DNA of 64,000 nucleotides, taken from contig CM070620.1 of the NCBI GenBank assembly GCA_036346255.1, forward strand, positions 16,790,671 to 16,854,670, written 5' to 3'. Numbering within the stretch: position 1 is the stretch's first letter; each line of letters opens with the position of its first letter. The translations under genes were made by a program, and so were the position numbers. This document shows positions 21,291 to 31,899 of the stretch, one piece after another. Under the pieces are notes generated by a model, which worked only from the letters and a program-made list of their open reading frames with translations, made no database searches and had not been told where the DNA came from. The stretch is from Ampelocalamus luodianensis. Taxonomy: Eukaryota > Streptophyta > Magnoliopsida > Poales > Poaceae.

Positions 21291-21384
21291 GGGAATTTTT
21301 TTTAAAATAATATTATTTTAAAAGATATTTACAAAAATAAATAGTCACCCCAAAAATTACAAAAATATATCCCTATCGCCCCCC
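21291..21384 (+). repeat. Left terminal inverted repeat of MULE
   Basis: About 80 bp match the reverse complement of 24405-24488, including the AT-rich tip and the 'ccccaaaaattacaaaaa' segment. The extreme ends are homopolymer runs, so exact termini are uncertain. Confidence 0.85.
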
Positions 21385-21782
21385 TGTCGCCAGTTGAGGT
21401 ATGTATCGCCAGATTAACTGGCGACAAGAAGCTATGGCCAGTTCAACTGACGACAGGGACCTATCGCCAACTGGCGATAGATACCTCAGCCCTTGATTTT
21501 CCCTATTCCACTTAGCCAGTTTTTGATTTTCATAAAATTTTAACAGTACCAAATCTGTTAGACCCGCAATAATATTTTGTCATCGTCGTATGTTGTTCTA
21601 GGAGAATTTAGCGAGAACGTTTGAGGCATGAACGATTTGTAAAGGGAAAGGTAAGTGATATTGCGATTCACCCAAGAATTCATATACACTGATATTACAG
21701 AACTTGTAGCAGAACATCATAACACTTAATTGAAATGATAATTCACAACATTGGTAATAATATATTTCTCATGGTTGCGACC

Positions 21783-22000
21783 TCAACGTCTCCCATGTGG
21801 ACTGCCTCTAGTCGGGGCACCGGATGAGGTCCCCGCGGCGACGTCCGGAATGCTGATGTCTTCTTGGTCCTGAGTATTTCGCGTGGGGCATGTCTTGAAG
21901 GTGTGCCTAGACTCCTTGCAAATGGAGCACTTCTTCGTCGATGTCAAACCGCGCCTGCGTCCATATCGTTCCTGATGCGCCGTACCTGTCGCCGGCCAAC
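21783..22000 (-). pseudogene. MULE transposase C-terminal zinc knuckle
   Basis: Minus-strand translation gives RRRGLTSTKKCSICKESRHT and then a final Cys, a CCHC knuckle (21888-21929; C-x2-C-x4-H-x4-C). A Ser/Gly-rich tail follows, with a stop at 21783-21785. Plant MULE transposases often end this way. It is out of frame with the SWIM-containing frame at 22114-22608. Confidence 0.7.
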
Positions 22001-22113
22001 CTTTCCCTTGAGCCTACCAATGTCCGCGGCCCAGATTAGTTGCTCTCATGTGGGATGGCCAGTGAAATGGCCAACAACGGCGTAACCATACATCTCTCCA
22101 CTCCATGTTTGCA

Positions 22114-22608
22114 TCACTGCCTCCTTGGTGAAATAGTGAGAGAGTATCGCCGGGATCTTTGCGCCACCATCGAACAGGCGGCCATGACATGGGAGCATGG
22201 CCTATGCAGAAGAAGGGGATTGTTACAAGTGCATACGCAACTATCACGGCGTAGCGTGCACTCATGGGTGATCCTCTCGCGGTTAGTCCCGCGACGTCCT
22301 TTATCCCTGCACATTATCTTGAAGCGAAGCTCCATCGTGCCCATCTTGAATACCCGGTGCATCTCACCCTTCTTGCTCTTCTCCTCCATGTATGCGGTGA
22401 TCATGGCGGAGTAGAGTACTCTGTCATTTGCCATGACGAGCGACGCATTGCTGCATCTGTTAACAAAGTAGTTTGTGGTACCGCGGAGAATTGTCTCCAC
22501 AATACCGACCAAAGGGAGGCACCTGGCGCCGCGCATGATCCAGTTGTAGACTTCAGCTAGGTTGGTTGTCATGATACCATATCGAGCACCACCCCTGTCA
22601 TGTAGCAA
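22114..22608 (-). pseudogene. MULE transposase C-terminal half with SWIM finger
   Basis: The 164-residue frame starts within the family pattern GIMTTNLAEVYNWIMRGAR, followed by LPLVGIVETI and a region ending CVCTCNNPLLLHRPCSHVMA. The last is the C-x-C-xn-C-x-H SWIM zinc finger of MuDR-type transposases (about residues 122-142). The DDE catalytic core, which should precede it, is not readable. A frame break at 22608-22612 separates it from the plant mobile domain. Confidence 0.85.
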
Positions 22609-22611
22609 CGA

Positions 22612-23457
22612 TCACTTCTCCTTAGGCTCGTGCTCAATCCAATCTGAGAAGCATTTCACCTGTGCCCCTGTCTTCCTTATGACACTAGGACCATCTGTGG
22701 GCAGCTGTGGCAATGCTTCGGGGGCCTGATCAGCGTTTGGGGCAGCCCTTCTCGCTGGCACGCGTCGCACAATGTGTGGTACGTCGCGCACATCACGATC
22801 GGACCCCAAGCGTACTGCGAGATCTCATCGATCGGCGAGTCCGCCACCTCACGCGCGTACCGGATGTAGTGCTTGTCGAAGCTGTCGCCGTGGGAGCCCA
22901 AGAACATGATCCACCCGAACAACCACAGCAGGTAGGCCTCGGTGCCTCCTAACAACGGCGCCCCCGCATTACGCACCATACGCTCAGCCGCAAGAAGACA
23001 CGTACACATCGCCAAGGTTCACATACGAATTGTTGCGAGGACAATAGTTATGAAGACTTACGTGAAGCGGCGAGATCCACTTCGGCGTCGGCGTGCGGTT
23101 TGCCGGGACTCCACGTACCGTTGCCGACGGCGGCACATCGTGGAACTGGCTGGAGGTCCGTGCGCCACGTGGCGGGACGTCATCGCCGCCATCGGGCGCT
23201 GCGCAGGCAACCCGGTCGGGTAGCTCCGTCCGCAGCGTCGGCGTCATCTCCCGCACGGGAGGTGGAACGTGTGGGTCTCGGCCTCGGCGGTCAACCAGCC
23301 GCCGTAAGTAGGGCGGTCGTGGGAAGCGCCTGACGCGTTCGACCAAAGACGGTGGTCCTGGTCGTCCTCCCACGTCGCCTCCACCATTCTCGCTAGTGGA
23401 AGGAGGCCTGCCACTCTCAACCTGCGTCGAAACGATTAAGAACAAACGTGAGTCCAC
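22612..23457 (-). pseudogene. Plant mobile domain (PMD, MAIN/PP7-like) fragments
   Basis: Frame 23015-22677 has LLWLFGWIMFLGSHGDSFDK, then YAREVADSPIDEISQYAWG and MCATYHTLCDACQREG, the signature of the plant mobile domain found in MAIL1/MAIN proteins and many transposons. Frame 23457-22984 precedes it and is Pro/Arg-rich. The domain is known as a MULE and gypsy passenger and as a host silencing factor domain. Here it is frame-broken. In reading direction it lies upstream of the transposase remnant. Confidence 0.8.
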
Positions 23458-24404
23458 GCAAAATAATCAGACCGCGATTGAGTGCATGAAGGTCAGCACT
23501 ACACGTACCTCGGAAGCCAGTCTCAGTGCAGCCTCCATACCCTGATGGGTGTGCGTAGCCGAAATGCGCCAAGCTCTATCGGCGCCTCGCCCTCCGGGTG
23601 GACCACGGTACTGAGGTGGCTACGGTGACGCGCGTCAATCACCGGGTCAAGCAACTCGTAGTGGCTCGCGTCTGTCATACCTAAAAATGCAGCAATAAAC
23701 AAAGTTCATATTTTTTTTCATGCATCTTTACATAGCCTATATAGCAACTACGAATTTTCTTTACAAATTTAATACATGTCATGCTATTTTTCTAGTTTAA
23801 ATGGTATTTTCGGAACTAACAAGATATTTACCGCGCACTAACATAATAATAACAGCGCACTAACAAAATAATAACCACGCACAAATATTCTCATTGCTCT
23901 TTCGACCTACTCAGCTACTCGGATTTTCTTCTAGTTTAAAAGATAATTCCTGCATTAATAATATAACTACAGCGGTCAACCAGCGCCATACTCAATTCCA
24001 TGTCGCTACACAACTCAAAATATGTACTACACAATTTGACTACATTTATCTAACCTACTCAATTCTATGTCGCTATTTTTGTTTGCTAACCTACAAGGTT
24101 TTGACATAACGTACACAATTTCAGAAAAATGTACATGCAAGATGATCGATCGAAACTGATGCTCTGTCAATCTCTCTCCTCCGCGACGAACCGGCAGAGC
24201 TTCGCTACTTTTTTTCTCTCCCTCTCAAACTCTCTCTTGTTTTTTTTCAGGAATTAAAATGAATCCTGGACTGATTTTTCGCATGATTTTATAGTGGGTC
24301 CTGCCGCCGATTCAATCGGCGGCAGAACTCGCTTAACTTTCTATCGCCCGATTCAACCGCGATAGGTAGTTGGACCGGCGAGAAGTGCCGCCGATCAATG
24401 GCGA
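23458..24404. other. MULE 5' noncoding part
   Basis: No coding match. The sequence is AT-rich at 23700-24290. Short GC palindromes such as 'gccgattcaatcggc' lie near the right inverted repeat (24306-24322). Confidence 0.5.
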
Positions 24405-24488
24405 CATGGATATATTTTTGTAATTTTTAGGGGCAGCTATTTATTTTTGTAAATATCTTTTAAAATAATATTATTTTTTTAAAAAAAT
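24405..24488 (-). repeat. Right terminal inverted repeat of MULE
   Basis: It is the reverse complement partner of 21291-21384. It ends in an A/T run directly before the CATTTAGGT target copy. Confidence 0.85.
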
Positions 24489-24839
24489 CATTTAGGTGGT
24501 GCCAGTGCCCCTACTTGTACTATGAACAGTCAGCAGCGGTAAATCGGTCGGTACAGGTACAACGCTTGATCTGCTCTGGGGAGCAGTGTGTGTGTAGTAC
24601 TAGCACATCTGTAGAGAAGTCGCCGACTGTAAAGACTATACAAGAATGTGCCCCTGTATGTTGCTCTACCTATGTACCATGCAGTGTCGTGTGTATTTAT
24701 CATATGTTTGGTGTGTGGTTTGCTGAACACAGTACGTATACGAATGTCGTTGCATGGCAATACATAACATACCCAAGTATCAAAAGTAGGTCATATTTTG
24801 TCGATCAACAGAAACGAGGCGGTCAGACAAGTTAGCGAA
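24489..24839 (+). other. VPE 3' flank continuing after MULE
   Basis: The first 59 bases repeat 12576-12634 of VPE intron 2. The rest has no match and no long open frame of interest. It ends where the next copia LTR begins. Confidence 0.5.
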
Positions 24840-27800
24840 TCTTGGAATTAATACGGGCTGGGCCCATGTTTAATCCTAATCAATTCCTGGAAAATCCCAA
24901 AGGCCCATGCTGTAAGACCCGGGTATTAATACACCCAGATCCTCTGTGCATTTCTGGACTAGTCCCATGATCAGTAGCTAGTCCACACAGTAAACAAAAT
25001 GATAACAAATTCATATCACAACTTTATTAATAAATAACAATAGGGTTGATTACAAAGGAGGCTTACAGACCAACAATAAATTAAACACAGCGGAAGACGA
25101 AGAAGTAGTAGGGTCCAGTTAATCTGCCACAGACAATCGACTGGGGAAGCGGCCTAGTCATCGAGATCCACATCGGTAGCAAAGTCTTTCTCCTCTGAAA
25201 TTTGTTTGCATAAGCAAGAATGAGCACAACTTTCGTGCTCGCAAGTTACACCCGTCAAGTAACAGAATGACATGCATATATGGATGTAACAATAGCAAGG
25301 CTTATTGGTTTATTTGCATAAAGCAGCATTTACGTTAAATACTTGTACTAAGTTCAAACGCTCAGTTTTTTGATAGCTAAAATTGATTTTGAAGTAATAA
25401 AGATAGTGTAGGCATCAACCTAACACTAACATAAACACGGGCATCAACCCGAGCTTCAACCCATAACTTTTCTCATGGACACCCATCCATGTCATAAATA
25501 GATTTATAAAATATTTTGAAGACAAAATCGAGTCTAACTTTGGCGATTACGCTAGCATGTCCATGACCGTGGACACGACTATTCGAATAGTTTTACACTC
25601 GCAGAGGTTGTACAGCTTTACCCACAAGACACGACTTCTCTAGTTTGTTCGGCATCCGTCGATACCACCGCTCACTACCTTAGGTGAGCAGTCTAGAGCA
25701 CGTGACAAGGCTTTTACAAAGCGTCATTTCACCGCAGTCCACCCTCACTAAGGTTTTGCTTCCATTGGCTACATCCATCCGGAAGCCCCCTCTTGTGCCA
25801 GGTGGGGAAACATAGTCATGAAAGACAACCCACCGCAACAGTTGGGTCGACCGCAATGGAACTTTGCAAATTAGTCAGCCAGGTCCCGACCCATACTAGG
25901 GACATGTGGTGGTACGGTGGTGGCTTAGCATCATGCACTCGAAGACCGGTCCTTAACTGACTTGGGCAACTTTCCAAAATAACCCTAGGCCTTAACCCTA
26001 ACCAGATTAAGCCCGTGCATGAACATGCACCCACCAAACATCCATTATGCCCAAGTCCAAACCCATTTTCATTTTATTTTCCGAGTAAAAGCATTTATAA
26101 ACCTTCTATGGTAAAACAATACTATAGAACCAATTTAAATCAAATTTGGAAGATTTGGTTGAAATTTCCCAAATACAAGATTTGATCTAAGCATTGGCTA
26201 AGCATATGGTTAATTTTAGTATCAATTTGCCTAATGGTGACAAGGTATTCTTATTCAATATTCAAATTGGCTATACAAGAAAGTTTGGAATAACTAGGCA
26301 ATTAAAACAGGGAATTAAAATAATTGTATAAACATATGCATGCAGTAATAATTTAAAATATAATATAAATAATTTGAAATAATGGGATCAATATGATCAA
26401 GGGTATAACTTGCCTCGCTTGATGAGGTGACGTTGTTTTTCTTAACAGCATCACCTTAATGTAACGTGCCGTGTTGAGGTGACGTTGTTTTTCTTAACAG
26501 GTCACCTAGTACTCACAAGTACTATCTTCAGGTAGACCAAGTGTACGATCACGATGATCATACAGTCAAAATCAATCCTCTTATGTTGTTCTTCAATCGG
26601 CATCGAAATCTGATTCTCCGAAGTCGTCGAAATCTAATCGCGAAATAAGCCCAATTCAATTAAAATTCAAATAACAACTCAAATGAACACCAAATTGAAT
26701 ACTTTTGATTTGGTTAGCTAGATTAAAATTTTATACAAATTTTGCAACTTGAATCACCCAAATCGGAGTTTGGATGCAAAAGATATGAATTTTAGAAGTT
26801 TGGAATTGCATGAAATGATAAGTTAGGGTTTAGAGGAATTATTGGTCAAATGAACTCAAAATTAAATAATTTTGATTTAGTTGGCTAGATCTTGATTTTA
26901 TACGAATTTAGGAATTTGAATCGACGAAATCGGAGTTCGTATGAGGGAGAACGAACCCCGGGAAGTTTTAAATATCAAAAACCCTAATTTTCAGATTTTA
27001 TTGAATTTCTTGAATTAATTTTCTAAAGGAAAATCAATTTATTGCGCAAGGCTGACATCAGCAGGGATTTTCGGGAATCTAAAGGAATTAAAATAAATTC
27101 CTGGCATGTGGGGCCCCCGTGTCATAGACACGGTCCTCATGGACCAAGTCCATGGGACTTCCGGCTCGGGGGCTAGGGTTGGGTGGCACGCGTGTGCGCA
27201 CGTGGCGCCACGCAGGCTGCCACGCACACACCCCCGCTGATGTGGCGGCTGAGGTGGAAAGGCCACGTAGGCAATGGCCGGCGGTGGCTCGGGTGCCTAG
27301 GGCGCCGGCAGATGGCGGCCCGACGGGGTCCGGCGAGGGCGCCAAAAGAAAGAGGAGATCGCGAGGGTGTTGTTGCTCACCGTTGCGGCGTTCGAGCGTG
27401 CCCGGATGGCCGGCGGCGAGGAGAGTTAGCGGCGGCGGTGCGGGGTCATCGTCGATGAAGACGTCGCGGTGGTCCTCGGGGCGAGAGGATGAGCGCACGG
27501 GGACGGCGACGTTGCGGCGATGCCGTCGGTGTCGGTGGCGAAGACGCGCGGCGCGCTAGAGGCGGCGGAGTAAATCTGCACGGTGGCGGAGAACTGAACT
27601 CGCCGCGCCGCTAGGGCGAGGGAGGAGGAGCGAGTGGCGGCGGTGCGATGAGGAGAACGGTGCGCACCTGAGGCACCCTTAAATAGGGCCGGGGCGGGGC
27701 GGAGGCGAAAGATCGACGGCGGGGATCGCGGCGGTGACGGCGCGGCTACGGAGATCCCGCGCGAAAATGAGGGGGAAACGGTTGGGAGGAGGGGCGGCGT

Positions 27801-29565
27801 GATACGCGGATTCCAGTGCGCACGCGGGCGTGTGAAGAGGAGGCGAAAATCTCGGCGGAGATGGAGCTTCCGCGGCGCGGAAATGGCGGCGGGTGCGGCG
27901 AAGAAGAAAGCCAGAGGGGGAGAAGGCGCGGGGAGGAAGAAAGAATGCGGACCGTTGGATTCGCATCCAACGCGGAGAAGCGGGGTGGCGTGGAGCGCGA
28001 GGGCCGTGCGATGGAGATCGGCGGTGAGGAAGAGTAGGGCGGAGGAGAGTGGAGCGGGCGGTTGAAATGGCGCGGGAAGGATTGGGCCGAGTCCAAGATT
28101 CGGCCCATTGGCTATTTTAGATGCTTCTTTAGATTTTTCAATTGATTTAATTCCAGAAATTCAAAATAGTTTTAGAAAATACCAAATAAATCCCAAAAAT
28201 TCTAGAAAAATTCACAGAAAATTCCATAGTTATTTAGGACTTAAGTAAAATAGTTCCAACTTAAAGTTGGCTATAGTTTTTGCAAATAAATTATTTTGGC
28301 TTTGAAATATTTAGGAAAAAGCTTTTAAAGAAAACTCAGAAAATTCCAAAAATTAATTAAAATTTTATTTTTCAAATCAAGCCAGCTAAAACTTCAAGAA
28401 CTTCAAATAAATTTTACTTTTGATTTTTAACACTTCAGAAATTCAAATAAGACAATCAAACTCTATCCAAATTCAGAAAATCCAATAACTTTATTTATTT
28501 TATTTTGGTAACATAACTTTGGGATGTTACACATGTGCATGTGCTAAAACTATTTAGTCCCATATGGAGAGTTGAATGGGAGTTACACCACTTTAAAAGG
28601 TGGAACGTGGTAGCCCCCTTGTGGAATTGGAGAGAGCCAATACACGCGCTTGCTTGCTCGCTCACTCGCCTCGCCTCGCCTCGCCTCGTCGTGCCGTGCC
28701 GTGCGGGTGCGGGTGCGTGTGCGCGCGTACACAGGCGTGTCGGGTGCGTGTGCATTTTTCTTTATCTATTCGAAAATCGAAACGCACTGACTCGCAGTTA
28801 ATGGCATTAACAAACGGCTAGCAGTAACGGTTCAGTTACCAGTGAGTAATGGTGACCGTTTCTAGTCTCTTTGTTTTTGCCATTAAGTAGAACATACTCT
28901 GTTTCAGAAATCCGTAGCAGTAATGGCTGCGGTTACTAGTGACTTAACGGTTCAGTTACCAGTGAGTAATGGTGACTGTTTATAGTCTCTGGGTTTTTGC
29001 CATTATATGGAACAGAGCACTTGTTCTTCTAGCTAATAAACACTCTCCACGAAAGACAATAGTATACCACTGGTTTTGTTGCTGTCTCTGGCGATCTCCA
29101 TCCCGGTGAGGCGCGTGTACGGTCGCACCGGAGAGCGACTCTCGAACCCTCATCATCGAAGGCTTGCACGAGCGACGGCGAATAAGGTTTTGGGAGCGTT
29201 CGGCGATCGCCGCTTCTTCTTCTTCATTCGTTTCTGCCTACGCCTACATCAATCGCACGACTACTACCACTACACCATAACGAATCGATAAGACTCCTGC
29301 TGCGCATCGGATCTCGAACTCCTACCGCTACTACTCCTTCTACTGCATCCGGGTATGTCTATCTTACACATATTTGTTGGTTAGTTTTCTTATCATTGTT
29401 AACTTGAACACCGAGATAGGTATACTAGTTTATGTCCTTCTGGATCTTAGTATGGCTATAGTTTTCTTGTTCATTTACTTTGTGAAAATGACTAGAGTAA
29501 TTCTCATGATTTATCTACTATATTTCTGGATTAAAGTAATTCGAAAAATGCTCATACTTTCAACA
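24840..29565 (+). repeat. 5' LTR of copia, interrupted
   Basis: The LTR proper is 24840-24910 plus 28537-29565, aligned with 33983-35098. It ends in ACTTTCAACA. The first dinucleotide is TC where the 3' LTR has TG. The two LTRs share a GC/CTCG-rich microsatellite zone and U5 sequence. Confidence 0.88.
24911..28531 (-). repeat. Solo LTR, 3.6 kb, Ty3/gypsy-like, nested in a copia LTR
   Basis: The ends are TGTAAGACCC and GGGATGTTACA, a TG...CA unit with 5-bp flanks CATGC (24906-24910) and CATGT (28532-28536), one mismatch. Minus orientation is preferred: it then starts TGTAACATCCC, as many grass gypsy LTRs do, with a TATA-like CTATTTAAGG at about 27675-27690 and a GC-rich leader. A relative with the same ends lies at 56413-59355. 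No coding domain of gag or pol is present. Confidence 0.82.
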
Positions 29566-29605
29566 ATCCAAAAACCTTATTTTAGGCATTTTTCGTCAAT
29601 CGGTT

Positions 29606-30190
29606 TTGTCATTGCGCTTAAACCCTCACGAATTCGACGATGCGAATTATAAGAGGTGGCGCACCAAGATGGTGCTTTGGCTAATCGCCATGAACGTTTT
29701 CATGTGGCAAGTGGCAAGCTCGAAGAAACACTTACTCCTGAACAGGAGCAAGCGTTCGAGGCTGCTGATAACCTTTTTAAAGGTGCTGTGATTAGCGTTC
29801 TTGGTGAGAAGTTAGTGGATGCATACATGGTGATCAAAACTGGGAAAGAGATGTTGGATGCACTTGAGGCCAAGTTTGGGGTTTCGATGCGAGCGAATTG
29901 TATCTCATGGAGCAATACCATGACTATAGAATGGTTGACAATGCTCAGTAGTTGAGCAGCTCATGAGATACAATCCATGGTCAAAGAACTAGAGCACTTC
30001 AAATGTGTGTTCCTGGGACAAGTTTGTCGCGGAAGGCATTATTGCCAAGCTTCCTCCTTCTTGGAGGAATTTTGCTACTTCCCTGAAACACAAGAGATAA
30101 GAGTTTTCTGTTGAAAATCTCATTGGGTCTCTTGATGTTGAAGAGAATACGAGGCAAAAGATACACACATTAGAGGTAATGAGGGACATT
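29606..30190 (+). pseudogene. Copia gag fragments
   Basis: Overlapping frames carry NPHEFDDANYKRWRTKMVLW, then TPEQEQAFEAADNLFKGAVI, SVLGEKLVDAYM and LDALEAKFGVS, the usual copia gag order. A change of frame occurs near 29690 and further breaks after 29900. Confidence 0.82.
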
Positions 30191-30304
30191 CTAGTGCTAA
30201 TGTGGTACGTAAAAGAATGGCCAAGCTCAAAAGTTCAAAGGCAAGAACAAGATCGCACAAACAACTAGCTTCAAGAAGAAGAAGAAGAACACAAAGATAG
30301 CCCT

Positions 30305-30350
30305 TGCTTTGTGTGTGGCGAACCTAGTCATTGGGCCAAGGATTGCAGAT
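30305..30350 (+). pseudogene. Gag CCHC zinc knuckle
   Basis: CVCGEPSHWAKDC is a standard C-x2-C-x4-H-x4-C knuckle for RNA packaging. Confidence 0.8.
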
Positions 30351-30462
30351 CCAACGCAAGGGTGGGAAGAATCGCAAGCGCGAATTTAAGTCCGCTAATG
30401 TTGTCGTTGGTACTCTTGAGGCGGAACATCGGGTATGGTAATTTACCTCTTGTTCTTTCCGT

Positions 30463-30903
30463 ATGTCAATCTACCGATTGGTGGATAGATATCAAAAGCT
30501 AATATACATGTGTGTGCTTGATATTTCATTGTTCTCTTCTTCCCAGATCACTCAGGATTCAGCCGTTCTAATGGGGAACGGGTCACATGCCACTGTTCAT
30601 GGTGTTGGCACGGTCGATCTGAAGTTTACTTCGGGGAAGATTGTGCAACTGAAGAACGTGCATCATGTGCCATCTATCAATAAGAATCTCGTGAGCGGAT
30701 CTCTTTTGTGTAGAGATGGTTTTAGACTGGTATTTGAGTCTAATAAATTTGTAATGTCCAAGTGTGGACAATTTGTTGGTAAAAGCTATGTGTGCGGAGG
30801 CTTGTTCCGCCTATCTCTTTCAGATTTGTGTAATAATATTGTGAACCATGTTTTGAAAGTGGTAATAAGACTACTATTTGGCATTCACGACTTTGTCACA
30901 TAA
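30463..30903 (+). pseudogene. Copia protease region, active site lost
   Basis: The frame contains QDSAVLMGNGSHATVHGVGT, LKNVHHVPSINKNLVSGSLL and GGLFRLSLSD, downstream parts of the copia protease. The active-site DTGA, which should follow WWID at about 30480, is replaced by IKS and a stop. Confidence 0.78.
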
Positions 30904-31876
30904 ATTTTGGTTGCATGACGCGTTGCCGCTTTAGAGTTAATCCCAAATTCATCCTTGCCAAAGGTTCTAAGTGTCAAGTTTGTGTTCAATCAAAGCGACC
31001 TCGTAAGCCTCATAAGGTTGCGGAGGTAAGAAACTTGGCACCATTAGAACTCATACATTTAGATCTGTGAGATGAATGGTGTGTTGACAAAAGGTGGTAA
31101 TAGATATTTCATAACTTTGATTGATGACTCCACTAGGTTACATTATGTGTATCTTTTGAAAACTAAAGATGAAGCTCTTCACTACTTTAAAATCTATAAA
31201 GCGTGTCGAGAACCAACTTGAAAAGAAAATCAAAAGGGTTAGGTCTGATCGTGGCGGCGAGTACTTTTCTAATGAGTTCAATTTATTCTGTGAGGAACAT
31301 GGAATAATCCATGAGAGGACGCCTCCCTATTCACCCCAGTCAAACGGGGTTGCTGAAAGAAAGAACCGCACTCTAACAGATTTGGTTAATGCCATGTTAG
31401 AAACAGCGGGTCTTTCCAAAGCATGGTGGGGGGAGGCTATATTGACTTCATGTCATGTCCTAAACAGGGTTCCCATAAAGAATAAAAAGATAACCCCATA
31501 TGAACAATGGGAGAAGAAAAGACTATCACTTTCATACTTGCGCACTTGGGGTTGTCTGGCGAAAGTCAATGTGCCAATTTCCAAAAAGCGTAAGCTTGGA
31601 CCAAAAACCGTGGATTGCGTTTTTCTAGGCTATGCTCATCATAGCGTTGGATATAGATTTCTAGTGGTGAAATCTGGAGTACCTGACGTGCATGTCGGTA
31701 CAATTATGGAGTCCAGAGATGCTACATTCTTTGAAGATATTTTTCCGATGAAAGATATGCCTATTTCATCAAGTCGAGCACGACACAACTCTGAACTTGC
31801 CATTCCAATGGAATATTTTGAGCAAACCCTGAGCAAATTCACGAGAATGAAGACAATGAAATTCGAGGAAGAGTAA
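30880..31876 (+). pseudogene. Copia integrase
   Basis: A degraded HHCC region (about 30890-31010, CQVCVQSKRPRKPHK) is followed by LIDDSTRLHYVYLLKTKDEA and RSDRGGEYFSNEF, then PYSPQSNGVAERKNRTL (the last D and E of the catalytic triad) and WGCLAKVNVPISKKRK with VDCVFLGYAHHS. Frame 31169-31876 is open for 235 codons. Upstream stops break it from gag. Confidence 0.88.
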
Positions 31877-31899
31877 AAGACAAAGGATCGCAAAGTATT

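Larger units (their letters stand above)
21291..24488 (-). mobile_element. Mutator-like element (MULE) with plant mobile domain
   Basis: The element lies between direct copies of CATTTAGGT (21282-21290 and 24489-24497; 11 bp match if GG is included), the size range expected for Mutator. Its ends form long inverted repeats of about 80 bp, sharing for example 'aaaagatatttacaaaaa' and 'ttacaaaaatatatcc'. Minus-strand frames encode a plant mobile domain, a transposase C-terminus with a SWIM zinc finger and a CCHC knuckle. The transposase catalytic core is missing or unrecognisable. It is nested in the VPE 3' flank. Confidence 0.9.
5586..24839 (+). pseudogene. VPE: Vacuolar processing enzyme (legumain, C13 cysteine protease) pseudogene split by transposons
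   Basis: VPE is a vacuolar caspase-like protease that cleaves after Asn/Asp and matures storage proteins. Exons 2 to 9 are recognisable in order (6313-6458 plus 12484-12504, 13170-13326, 13406-13493, 13568-13762, 14386-14434, 14517-14721, 15100-15313 or 17199-17412, 17566-17709), mostly with AG/GT borders. The catalytic His block YSDHGGPG (exon 3) and Cys block EACESGS (exon 5) are both present. Exon 1, with signal peptide and N-terminus, is not in the window. Frameshifts occur in exons 5, 7, 8 and 9. Large insertions interrupt exon 2, the exon 8-9 region, exon 9 and the 3' flank. The gene cannot encode a protease. Confidence 0.9.

Noticed and set aside
27088..28108. Several long overlapping frames on both strands
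   Set aside because: They sit in the GC-rich leader part of a solo LTR. GC bias removes stop codons, and no frame shows a family motif.
29374..29652. Hydrophobic 92-codon frame that looks like a membrane protein
   Set aside because: It lies in the U5 part of the copia 5' LTR and recurs at 34937-35125 in the 3' LTR, so it is LTR sequence that happens to be open.
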